From the NCBI GenBank assembly GCA_030267965.1, contig BRYA01000017.1:18889-55128 (forward strand): 36,240 nt of DNA, written 5' to 3'. A program made the translations under genes and the position numbers. The notes under the pieces were generated by a model. The model made no database searches. It worked only from the letters and a program-made list of their open reading frames with translations, and was not told the origin of the DNA. The DNA is from Triparma columacea. Taxonomy: Eukaryota; Sar; Bolidophyceae; Parmales; Triparmaceae. Below are positions 19,701-29,870 of the stretch, piece after piece (the first letter of the stretch is position 1; each line of letters begins with the position of its first letter).

Positions 19701-21939
19701 CTGACTGTTGCTCTTGTTCTTGAAGTTGATCTCTCTCAGCTCCCTTCTCATGGTGGAAACTTCGTTCTCTAGTTGCGAGTTCTGTACAGGGGCAAAAGGA
19801 GACAATTCACGGAGAGTGTTAGTTTGACCAGTACGCCTTCGTATTTGTTAGCCAAAAGAGTACGTACCTTCTCTTTTAAAAACTTTCTCTCCTTCGCAAG
19901 CTTCTTGAGCGTCTTCCTGGCATTTTCATCAAGAGAATGCCTCGCCTCCTTCACAAGCTGTTGTGTCTGCTCCTTCATCTGCTCAATTTTTTTGTCTGCT
20001 TTTGCTTTGAAGAGCTCCATCTCATCCGTAAGTTTTTCAGCAGTTGTCCTCGCAGCTTCCAATTCCGAGTTCTTATTTTGAACCACTCCGGAAAGTTGCC
20101 GCTTTAACTCTATTACCTCAGCAGCGTGCTTCCGGTGGAGAGAGCGCATCTTACGTTGTGCGTCAGGCGAGGAAGGCTGGGCCTTGAGAGTATCAAATTC
20201 GGAGACCCTCGAGTTGAGTTGTTTACGAAGGTGATTTATGGTGTTGTAGGCTTGGGATAGAGCAGAGGAATTGGCCGAAGGTGTACCAAGATTCTGGGAA
20301 GTTGAGTCAGAGTGCATAGTCGGGGCGTTCTTGATATCCCTGGCTCGAGAAGCATACCGCAAAGTGGAGAGCGTCTGCCCATAAAAGAGCTCCCCTGGGC
20401 GAATCGTGGCGATCATCACAGTTTTGCAGCTGCCCCCGAGAGAATCCTTGAGAATGTGGGTCAACTTAGAATTTCTGAATGGAATAAAGGGCTGTTTGGA
20501 GGTGTGTGTGGAGGACGGGTTTGAGTTGCTTTTGTGGAATTTAGAGAGCGCGTTGAGGACGTCACCGAGGGCCGAAAGCGAGGCATTGATGGCTGAGGCT
20601 GGGAAGTGGAAAGGACAAGGGGTTAGGACAAAGGGTAGGGATAGAGAAGATGATAAGATCGAAGGATCTTACCTTCTGCGAGTGCATCTCCGACGACCCC
20701 GGACATTTGAACACGCTCGCTCCCCGCTAAATCGACAATATTCAGCTTTCCCATCTTGACTGACGCAGCGGACGAGGGGGTGATGGTTTCAATCTCAAGG
20801 GTGAGGACAGCATGGGAACGCGACGAACGTTGGTTCAGCAGTGTCGTAGCTGTGGACCGGATTTTATTGCCCTCTCGAACGTGGTTGTGCACTTCGTCTG
20901 TGGATGTGACCTGTTTTCTCTCCACCCCGGAAAGGTGAACGCCTTTACCATCATTAGAAGAAGACTCACGAATTTCAATCTTGGCACTGGGTTTTGTTGT
21001 GGTGGCGAAACGACGAATGTCAGCATAAGGAGGCGGCGGCTTGCGAATTATCACCATCTAAACTCTCTGCATTCTCTCTTTAAAGTTCTCACCTATTGTC
21101 GTTGGCAAGCAGGTCGTAGAATGTGTTATTGTGAAGTTCGACATAGGTTACGAAAACCATCGAGGTTTTGGAAGACTCAGACAGGGTCTTGAACAGCAGA
21201 TCGACAGCTCGAGGGATAATTCCGGCATCAGGGGAGTCAGCAAGACAGTCGATGTTGTCTGGAGTGTCAATGTCTCCCATAATGGTATGGGTCTTACCCG
21301 ACCCAGTGCACCCATAGGCAAATATGGTGGTGTGAAATCCAACTGTCGAATCAATAACAAGCGGTTCAACCTGAGCGAAGAGCTGGTCTTGTGTTGATTC
21401 GGGACCGAAGACACTGTCAAAATTGAATGTATGAGTGACATGTTTGACAGATGTAGAGGGTGTTCGGGGGGGATGAGAGGGAGGAGTATGAAGGGACTTG
21501 TGAGGTGTTCGGTGAGAGGTGCGCATTGGAGTTGATGGAAGAGTAGAGAGTGAGGATTGAGAGGACCCCCCTAGACCTGTTATTGACAAAGAACGCCCAT
21601 CTGCATGATCGGTAATGCAAGATTGACCACCTTGGTTTACTGTTGTTCCCGATCGAGATGGGGTGAAGGGGTTGACAAGTGACTCAGAGGGAGACAATAG
21701 CTGTGCATGTACATGCTACAAAAGTGAATAGAGTGAATACACGGGGTGAGACAAGGAGGTAAGACACAATGAAGGTTAAAAATGGAAAGGTTTGCCCTTG
21801 GGTAACGACAAGGGTTGGGAACATACAAATTTTCAAACAAACAACTCACAGACGGACTTTGATGAGAGGAATAGACGGTTGATGTGGACTCTGGACGGAT
21901 GCGTACAAGCACCTTGATTGACTCAAGGTTGGAGGACAT
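16770..21939 (-). CDS. Kinesin with N-terminal motor and very long coiled coil
   Basis: Five exons: 21939-21850, 21715-21093, 20986-20673, 20598-19868 and 19781-16770; introns 134, 106, 74 and 86 bp; 1589 aa. It is a microtubule ATPase. Motor motifs: IKVLVRIRP (8-16), P-loop GCTGSGKT (165-172), switch I NQRSSRSH (289-296), switch II DLAGSE (323-328), and PFRNSKLTHILKDSLGG near 381-397. The motor ends at SRARDIKNAP, about 435. The first strand and the HTFNFDSVF segment are separated by an unusual ~95-residue Ser/Thr/Pro-rich insertion. The remainder is almost continuous coiled coil to about residue 1500, with a Ser/Gly-rich tail containing SP and TP sites. The long coil and N-terminal motor recall CENP-E/kinesin-7 or kinesin-5 types, but the subfamily is not fixed. 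The acceptor at 20987 was chosen because it gives DNSAKIEIRES; nearer AGs run into stops. Confidence 0.92.
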
Positions 21940-22095
21940 TATTTCAAGTCCAAGAAGCTGTTGCCAAGCCTTTTCACCTTTTCAATTGAGTAGCTTGGGG
22001 GTTGCTGGCTGAATTGGACCCATTCAAACAGTGTCAACGTTTCAAACAAGTGTTTGAAAACTCTAGACATCACTGCTGCCGCTGAAACCCCAAAA
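21940..22095. promoter_or_regulatory. Divergent promoter with TTTCAAACA palindrome
   Basis: The kinesin and RRM gene A start codons are 156 bp apart on opposite strands. Within the gap is a perfect inverted repeat, TTTCAAACA-AG-TGTTTGAAA (22040-22059), and a further TTCAAACA at 22023-22030. This gives three copies of the hexamer TTTGAA (either strand) in 37 bp. A transcription-factor site is the simplest reading. Confidence 0.4.
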
Positions 22096-24251
22096 ATGTA
22101 CCATCCAAGCCATTTCCACCAAGGACCTCCGATAATGCCGAACTATTCCCAGGGAAGCCATGCTGAATATTTTGGACAGCCTGGTAATAACGTGCCAACC
22201 GGACCCCATATCCCAACATATAAGCTCTATCTTGGAGGATTTAAGCCACATTTGGAAAAGTCAGAGGTCAAGCACTACTTCAATAGCCTCAGTCAACGCC
22301 ATAATTGCCAGGCCAGGGTGATCAGTGTGCACAAAGAGGCAAACAAATTGTATGGATTTGTGACCTTGAACAACAACGACGTTATTCCGTCAATACTACA
22401 AACAAGGTAAGGCGGACAAGTCGGGGGGGGGGCTTGGGCCTGATTGAAAGGGTTGGGGTGGGGGTTGGTGGAAAGGTTTTCAGAAATTTAACTGCACGCG
22501 AGCCCAAGAGCCGTACTAACACACAATTTTGTGACGCAATTGATCCTCTTTCCAAAGCATCCATCATATTGGGGGCTGTCCAGGTGAGAAATACGAAATA
22601 GCCAAAACACATAATAAGTCTGTAGCAGGCTAGGCGTTGCGACGGCATCGAAACGCCTAGAGAGATAGCAAGTACTTAACGTTCGTAATTGTCCCCGACG
22701 GTATCAAAGGTCTCAATGGTCGCAATGATCACATCATGATGTGCTCAATCTAACTCGCCTCCCCCTTCCACAGTTGAAGTTAAAATGAAGGGAGCCAGGG
22801 AAGGAACTTCGATGGCGGTAGGTAGGTCAAGAGACCCAAACAAGTTATTCGTTGGAGGGCTTAACTGCTCAACTACAGACGAAGATCTCATCAAGTACTT
22901 TGAAAGTATGGGAATAAAAGAGGTCGAGCCGCATGTAGTGATGAATGGTGAAGAGAGCAGGTGGGAAGGATTATAGGGGTTGTGAGGGTGAGGATGTCAA
23001 GCCCTTTCTCACCACCGTCGTATTCCCGCGCTACGCTGCGCACACCAGGGGCTTTGCTTTTGTAGCCTTCAAGAAGGAGGAGGATGCGAAGAGGATGCTA
23101 AACCAGAAACACTGGATTAACAAAAAAGAGGTGAGACAGGGGTTGCTGAGCAAAGGAAACGACAATAATAGTTTAATGGCGCGGGGGAGGAGCAAAGCGA
23201 CGAGTCGATGGGTTGCAGGAGAGTAGTGAGCCGCAAGAAGTGCTATATCATACGTCAATCCATTATCTTGCTCATCTTCTTGTTTATCTGTTCGTCAAGC
23301 TCCTCGTCGCCCTGCTCTTCTTCGCGATATCAGTAACTTTGACTTTAAACTTTAACTTTAACTTTGACGAACACCGACCAACGTCCCCCCCTCGTGTTTG
23401 CTCCCCCAGGTTGTGATCACTATAGCTCAAAAGCCCCAAAGCAAACAACAAAAGCTGGATCTAGCACGAGCACAGTCGGATGTCCCCCAGTTATCGGTGA
23501 TAGGGAAAGTTTCTAAACGCAAGTTGTTTCTTGACGGACTCAATCCCAATATAGAAGACAAGGACCTCCTATACTTCATGTCCAAGTACGGTCCAGTTAT
23601 TGAAGCGATTGTGCAGACATCCACGTCCTCACCAAACATATGCGCCTACGTAATTATGGCCGATGAGAAGGTAAGGGGTGGGGGAAGGGATAGGGGGAAT
23701 GGAGATTGGCGAAGGGAGTCGAGGGGACATGTAGGGAAAGAAAGGATTGTCGTGTGTAAGACTCAGAAAATAACTCTAACTCGGGCACACCCTTTCATGC
23801 ACTCAAGGACGCAACTAACATCTTGAGCCAGGATTCTATACTCATTATGAGCAAGCCTGTGAAGGTCAGGTACGCCATTGAAAATGTCAAGGGGCCTGGA
23901 GGCCCTTCTTCTGAAAATGACGACCTCTCTAGCGGGACTATCGAAGCATGGGGAAGCCAGAGCGGACAATCAGCGACAACGAGGCACGACGTCCCGGACG
24001 CGGAAGGGGTGACGAATGCAGAGGCCATTAAGGACCTCCTCGCAGAGTTCACTGGTCGGCATCCTTCCTCCCTCCTTGACACTAGAACTTTGCAAACATT
24101 TACCAAACTCATTTTGGAGGAGGACGAGAAGATCGTGAGGGAACTAAAAACCCAGATAAGCGAACTTAATGGTAAGGTTTCCCAGCTTGAGAAAGAGATT
24201 AAGGTTCAGGGGGAGAGGGAGGAGGACCGAAGAAGCGAAAGCGTTTGGTAG
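22096..24251 (+). CDS. RRM gene A: three-RRM RNA-binding protein
   Basis: Six exons: 22096-22406, 22558-22583 (26-nt microexon), 22774-22960, 23049-23130, 23410-23670 and 23832-24251; 428 aa. RRM1 has RNP2 KLYLGG (43-48) and the RNP1-like KLYGFVTL (84-91). RRM2 has KLFVGG (136-141) and RGFAFVAF (175-182), with an intron inside the Arg codon before GFAF. RRM3 has KLFLDG (240-245) and a weak RNP1 (AYVIMADE). The C-terminal ~60 residues (DLLAEFTGRHPSSLLD..., LKTQISELNGKVSQLEKE) form the helical module shared by the array. The RRM pair resembles hnRNP A/B or Musashi proteins. A role in mRNA binding is inferred from the domains. All introns are GT-AG; the third donor is the less usual GTGGGA. Most divergent member with B. 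Confidence 0.85.
22630..22660. repeat. Perfect intronic inverted repeat (hairpin)
   Basis: CTAGGCGTT (22630-22638) and AACGCCTAG (22652-22660) are exact reverse complements separated by 13 nt, inside intron 2 of RRM gene A just downstream of the microexon. The transcript could fold into a 9-bp stem. Function unknown. Confidence 0.6.
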
Positions 24252-24808
24252 GGAGAAGAGCTTGATTTCATTAGGATATGTACGTACAGTTGAGCCAGCC
24301 CCAGCAAAAATCGACTTGAGGAAATTTGCCCTTTCCTTGGAAGGTGGAGAAAGTGTGTTTTAAACTTGGAAATGAACTCTTTGTACCCTAAGAAAAGGGT
24401 AAGGCACGCGCAGAATACGTAGGGGGGGCTTAGAGCGGCGCTTAACAACATACTGCTGACTCGAAGAATAATAACTCTCTTCATTTTTTCGTCTTCCAGC
24501 CAAAATCACCCCCTTCCAATACGTTGATGATGCAAGCCATGGTGCCCCTGTAGGTTTAACAGCAAGTCCATCCATTATGACAATGACATCCATGCTGAAA
24601 TTATCGAGCGGGTAACTTCCCCTCCCCCCATCCCATCCTTAAAACGTTCTCTGCAAAATATTCTATGATTTTGATGAGAGTTGTTTCGAACACATTTTTG
24701 GCTTGCTACAAAAAGGCCTGATACAAAAAGACACCTTCCGCTTCCTCACCCAAAACATTCCTTCTCCTCCGTCTCTCCAATTCCAGTAAGCATTCATATC
24801 TCCCGAGG
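24252..24808. other. Spacer between RRM genes A and B
   Basis: No gene supported. There is no significant open frame, no recognisable leftover of the RRM coding sequence, and no obvious TATA box close to the gene B start. Presumably the 3'UTR of A and the promoter of B. Confidence 0.5.
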
Positions 24809-26490
24809 ATGGATCCCCCAGGTGATGAGTCTCAACTAAATCAAGGCCCTGAAGAGCCGACAAAACCAACAGGCACCTTTCAACTTCTCGACTCCTCTGG
24901 CCCAACGAAACCCGACCCGGCTGTATGCAGCACAAGAATCTTCATCGTAGGCATATCTACCAACATCGCCAGCGGAGATCTTAAGGAGTACTTCAATAAC
25001 TTATGTGAAGAGTTCGGCTGCAAAGGAAGAGTGGCCAAAGTAACTCAAGCCGCTAGTAAAGGTTTTGGGTTTGCGACATTTGACAACATGGATGCAATCG
25101 ATATGGTGCTCCAAGCGAGGTAAGTCACTGGTGGAGTGTAGAGGGAGAGGGGAGTGATTCTGTGTCTATTTGGTGGGGTTGAGGTTGCGATGGATATTGG
25201 GTTAAAAAGGGGGGAAGAGCTGCGGACGAGCCAAGGAGCAATTTACTAACACGCGTTTGGCGATTCAACTGATCCGCTTTGTAGGTTCCATACCATTAAG
25301 GGCTGTCAAGGTGAGAAAATTTGAAGACACGCAAGAAGATAAAATGTGCACGAAGCTGCTGGAGAGATTGTAGACGACCCAATGGTCACGACTGTCACAA
25401 ATACGACAACGGTCCAGTCTATCGATTGTAATGGACACGGTACTGTTTCATTTTTCTAACTCCCCCTCCCTGACTCTTTCAATAAACAGTCGAGCTAATA
25501 CGCAAAGAAGAAGAAGACCTTTCTCGCCCAGAAGATCACTTTGAATACTTTATCGGAGAGCTCCACCCTTCTGTCACAAATGCCGACCTCGTGAGCTACT
25601 TTGAAAGCATGGGAATAAATGGCATCTCGCCGCAAGTAATGATGAATGGTCAAGAGAGCAGGTAAGAAGGATTATAGGAGGTCATGTCATGTCACGTCAT
25701 GTGGCGATTGTGTCACCACTTTCCTTTCTCATCGCCGTCGCATTCCTGCATACGCCGCATACACCAGGGGCTTCGCTTTCGTAGCTTTCAAGAACGAGGA
25801 GGATGTCAACAAAGTCTTGAGCGCTGAGGAGCACTTGATAATGGGAAGGAAGGTGAGATCGTGGTTGCCGAAGAAAGGAAGAGACGAAATAATACACGGC
25901 TGTTGACGAGCTACTTTACCGAGCTGGGCATGAATTGCATTGATCTATCTGAGCCGACAGTACTGTATTCATCCCCCCCTCCGTCTGCTCCTTTCCCATC
26001 GTCGCCCTCTACCGACTCCCTCCTAGCGTTGCTTACACCTGCATCCGGCTCGCCCTTGTGATTGGGCGCTCACGTCTTCGATGCTCTCTCAAACTCAACA
26101 AACTGACGAACACCCACCCCTCCGCCCCCTCTCTATGTTTACTCTCCCAAGGTCGTGATTAGGAATGCCAAGTCGGGTCAAAAGCGGAATCGACCGACAG
26201 GTCAATTCAAGAAGAATAATAAAGCAGGCTGGAACCCAAAGATGGACATTGGAAACTTTTCTTCTTTGGGGCAAGGAGCCAGTAACCTTCTTGCAGACCT
26301 CAGTGCCAACCACACTTCAGCCTCTGTGGACATAGGATCATTTCAAAAGTTTGCTAGCATCATCTTAATGGAGAACAGCACCCTCGCCAAGGACCTAAAG
26401 ACCCAGATAGTTTGCTTGGAGGGTAACATTTCCAAACTTAAGGGAGAGCTGAAGGGCCCTAGGGACCAAAGGAGCGAAAGCATTTGGTAG
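24809..26490 (+). CDS. RRM gene B: two-RRM RNA-binding protein (RRM3 lost)
   Basis: Five exons: 24809-25119, 25285-25310 (26-nt microexon), 25490-25661, 25768-25852 and 26152-26490; 310 aa. Exon 1 is 311 nt and the microexon 26 nt, exactly as in gene A. RRM1 has RIFIVGI and KGFGFATF. RRM2 has EYFIGEL, a degraded RNP2 in which the second conserved Gly is replaced by Glu, and RGFAFVAF. The last exon opens with VVIRNAKSG, the counterpart of VVITIAQK in gene A, but then passes directly to the C-terminal module (NLLADLSANHTSASVD, DLKTQIVCLEGNISKLKGELK). The whole of RRM3 is missing. The closing motif RSESIW matches RSESVW in A. Likely an RNA-binding protein that diverged from A after duplication. 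Confidence 0.8.
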
Positions 26491-26534
26491 AGGATGGAAG
26501 AAAAAGCGATGTCTCGTTACTGCAAAGTGGATTC

Positions 26535-26909
26535 TTCGAAGAGTATATAAAATGTGAAAGAAGAGATGTCTCTAGTTGAGCTAGGGGAACTGGAGAGGAA
26601 GTGCAAGGAACTGGAGAATGAGAAGGCTTCAAAGAAATCGGTATCTGCCCAAGAAGGGACGAGTCGTATAGCAACGGGCGGGCGAGAAAGCACAAACGAC
26701 GATTTTACAGAGGAGAGGACAATTTTGGAGATAATGAGAAGCCAAGAAAGGAAAGTAACAAATATGACTTTAAGCACTCATAATGTTTATTTGCGTACAT
26801 GTAGGGATCGACAGCGCAGCTAAATACGCACCGGACCGCCAATTGATTTTAACCGGCAGTTTACCGAGGGAATGACAAATCTTAAGAAAACAAATTTGGT
26901 TCAACCTAG
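26535..26909 (+). pseudogene. Broken 3' end of a further RRM gene copy (remnant X)
   Basis: 26586-26909 is a close direct repeat of 29419-29738: the last ~55 codons and 3' flank of gene C. Nothing recognisable of the RRMs precedes it. The normal stop region differs (AAAGTAACAAATATG against AAGTAATAAACATG), so the frame reads through about 30 more codons to a TAA at 26821-26823. A TATATAAAA at about 26543 lies just upstream of an ATG near 26566 that would open an 86-codon frame (MSLVELGELERKCKELENEK...). It is most simply a leftover of an earlier gene, though the small frame could be transcribed. Confidence 0.75.
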
Positions 26910-27192
26910 AGAATCATTTTTCATAAATTGAGGTTCCAAAGTCTGTCACCGAGGAACCAAGTCACCGACGTCTAGTTTATCCTCCCTCCCCTCATCCACT
27001 CCCCATCTTCCCTCCCCCGGGCCTCCAATCCCACCGCAATCCCTCACCTTTTACTCGTTTCTATCCTTCCCACTCCTTGACAAGAGATTCCCTGCCCCCT
27101 AGCCCCGGTGCCTCGAGAATAGAGAAGCTTGGTCTGAAGCCCCAAGTACCTCCTCAGAAAACTAAACGTAATAAGTCTAATTGAATATATGT
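26910..27192. other. Upstream region of RRM gene C
   Basis: No gene. Pyrimidine-rich from about 26980 to 27100. This block, and the first ~80 bp of the gene C coding frame, has no counterpart before gene D, where only ~45 bp separate the shared 3' flank from the shared 5' coding segment. It may hold the gene C promoter. Confidence 0.5.
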
Positions 27193-29590
27193 ATGGAAGA
27201 CCTCGATGTGCACTTCGATGTGTATAAAGAAAGCAGTGAACCACTTCAACCACTTCAACAACTTCATGATCCGAATTCTAGTTTACAAAAGCCTATTACA
27301 GAAGCCCATTTAGCCCCCCTTCCGTCTTCCAATCTACCAAATTTGTTACAATCTAGTGGTACCAATGAACCTATGAACCTGTCACGGAACCAGAATGATA
27401 AAAATCAAGTGGGGCCATGTGAGGAAAAAACAGCCACCTCCAAACCTTGGATTTCTACGGACAATATACCTACACGATCAAACACAGCACTTCCGAAGCT
27501 ATTCTTCGGGGGAATACCAGATACCATATCCGAACGAGACCTAGGGGAGTATCTCCTTGATTTGTGTGAGGGGCTGGGTTGTGTTGGAAGGGTGATCAAC
27601 TTAGACATGAATACAGGTAGAGGGTTTGCGTTCGTGACTTTCAACAACGAAGACGCGTCAAAGGCAATACTGCTTTCGAGGTATGTATCCAGCGCTGTGC
27701 AAACAACTAGGAAACGATATTTTGCTGTGCGACATTTATATATACGAGCAATGCCCTCGAACCTACTCTCAGCCCAGCAGCCGTCCCACCTTCTTCTCAC
27801 CCGCCTGTCTCACCCGCCTGTCTCACCTGCCTGTCTCACCTGCCTGTCTCACGCGCCTGTCTCACCCGTTCTCTCACTCACTCTTCGCCCCTTGCGCCCC
27901 CCTACGTCAGGTTCCACACCGTTCGAGGCCAACAAATTGAGGTCAAGCAAACGCGCGAGCAAGGGGTCCACCACCCCGACTCAGTAAACCACTGCGAAAT
28001 CTCCAAGTACTTCATGGGAGGCATCCACCCCAGATGCACGTCTCAAGATATCAGGGCGCACTTTTCTACGCTCGGGATTAGCATCGATAAAGCGCAAGTC
28101 ATGACAAAGGAAGGCAAAAGTAGGTGAGTGAAGATGAGAATGACGAGCCTGCGATTGGGGTTACTTGGATATTCTCGCAGTGGCCGCCTTTACTTTGATC
28201 ACCTTCATGTCATTTTGGCACTTTGGTCTCCTTTGTTCACGTCATCCTTAATAAAATACGCTTCTAACAATACTACTACCATTGTCAACACCACCAACTT
28301 CAGAGGATTCGCCTTCGTATACTTCAGGAATCAGGAAGACGCCAACAAAATTGCCAACCATGAGCATTGGATAATGGGTCGCGAGGTAAGTGTTACCGTG
28401 TGCCCCAGCTCGTCCCTGTCGTTCCGTTCCGCTCCCCGTATTTTACCTTTATCCCTTCATCCCTCTCTCTCTCTCCTTGGCTTTCCTTAGCCTCCTTCCT
28501 TTGCCTCCTTCCTTGGCCTCCTTCTGTGTGACACCTTGGCCTTGTCGACCATCGGACCCCTTTGACATCATCAAGGTTGACAGAGAAGAGAGTGACGGGT
28601 CTGTAGTTTACGTCTCTACGACGTACCTTGAAAATAACGACATGAAGCAGTCTCCCCCCCAGCGTCTTGGGTGCTTCCCAAATTGGATTATCTAACCCCA
28701 AAGAGTGTCAAACCTCCCCCTCTGTCGTCACGCTTACATCCCCCTTCCCCTTTTCGCCTTCTCTCCCCCTCTCTCTCAAGGTTGAGATTCGAAAAGCTAC
28801 AAAGAAGAACCGCAAAGAAGACGTCAGAGAAAGGGCACGCAAAACCCTCGATATAGACCAGCCTCACCTCCATAACCCTAACAACCCGTTCACCGTGCCT
28901 ATCGCAAAAGGCCCGCTTTCAGACCGTAAGCTCCTGCTTGAAGGTCTAGACCCTCTTCTCGACGACATGGAGCTAGCTTCATTCATGGGTCAGTACGGGT
29001 ACGTTCAGGAAGTCAAGATAGTCTCCGTTGGTTCCTCCGACGGCCGGGTTAAAGGACACGTTACCATGATGAGGGACGAGGACGCAAGCATGATAATGGA
29101 ACAGGAACCTATATGCATGCTGAGACGCAAGGTTAAGGTGAGCTACGTCGATAACACAGAGCTTAACGGGTACTATGAGTACAGCAAAGGGAAGAAGAGC
29201 GAAAGCTGGGTCGAGGAGATACCAAAGTATGAAGGGACGGAAGAGGAGGTGGGGAGGAAACATGAGGAGGACAATAAGAGGCAGCTGGACTGGCTGTTGG
29301 AGGATTTGAATAAGATGCACCCGAGAGCGAGGGTTAGCAACGAGTTTTTTGAAGCGTATGTAAGGATCATTATGGGCAGATCGAGGGGGAGGATGCTGGA
29401 ACTGAAGAGGCAGGTTGTGGAACTGGAGAGGAAGTGCAAGGAACTGGAGAATGAGAAGGCTTCAAAGAAATCGGTATCTGCCCAAGAAGGGACGAGTCGT
29501 ATAGCAACCGGCGGGCGAGAAAGCACAAACGACGATTTTACAGAGGAGAGGACAATTTTGGAGATAATGAGAGCGTCAAGATCAAAGTAA
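27193..29590 (+). CDS. RRM gene C: three-RRM RNA-binding protein
   Basis: Four exons: 27193-27680, 27911-28123, 28304-28385 and 28781-29590; 530 aa. RRM1: KLFFGGIPDTISERDLGEYL and GRGFAFVTF. RRM2: KYFMGGIHPRCTSQDIRAHF and RGFAFVYF, with the intron again in the Arg codon before GFAF. RRM3: KLLLEGLDPLLDDMELASFM with a weak RNP1 (VKGHVTMM). Then an acidic/Lys stretch and the C-terminal module (QLDWLLEDLNKMHPRARVSN, MLELKRQVVELERKCKELE). The ATG at 27193 gives an N-terminus about 60 residues longer than gene D; Met at 27373 is the alternative that would match D. The introns found in A after the microexon and inside RRM3 are absent here. The 3' end after the coiled coil matches remnant X, not D. 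Confidence 0.85.
27801..27865. repeat. 13-bp minisatellite in intron 1 of gene C (five units)
   Basis: Five tandem copies of a 13-mer of the form NYGCCTGTCTCAC. It sits in the pyrimidine-rich 3' half of the intron. Gene D carries the same array with four units. Confidence 0.85.
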
Positions 29591-29758
29591 TAAACATGAC
29601 TTTAAGCACTCATAATGTTTATTTGCGTACATGTAGGAATCGACAGCGCAGCTAAATACGCACCAGACCGCTTATTACTTTTAACCGGCAGTTTACGGAG
29701 GGAATGACAATCTTAAGAAAACAAATAGTTCAACCTGGGGTGTTGAGTTCGGAATGCT

Positions 29759-29777
29759 ATAATATATATATATATAT
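29759..29777. repeat. (TA)n tract upstream of gene D
   Basis: A run of about 19 bp of alternating A/T directly upstream of the region shared with the 5' end of gene C. It marks the place where the C and D upstream sequences stop matching and could also act as a TATA-like element. Confidence 0.7.
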
Positions 29778-29870
29778 GGGACCAAATTAAGTTTACAAAA
29801 GCCTATTTAGCCCACTTTTGTACCCTCCCGTCTTCCAATCTACCAAATTTATGGCAATCTAGTGGCACCA

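Noticed and set aside
29034..29150. GT-containing donor-like sites inside RRM3 of genes C and D (e.g. AAGGTGAGC)
   Set aside because: The frame is open and conserved across them in both copies and gives a complete RRM3, so no intron is needed.
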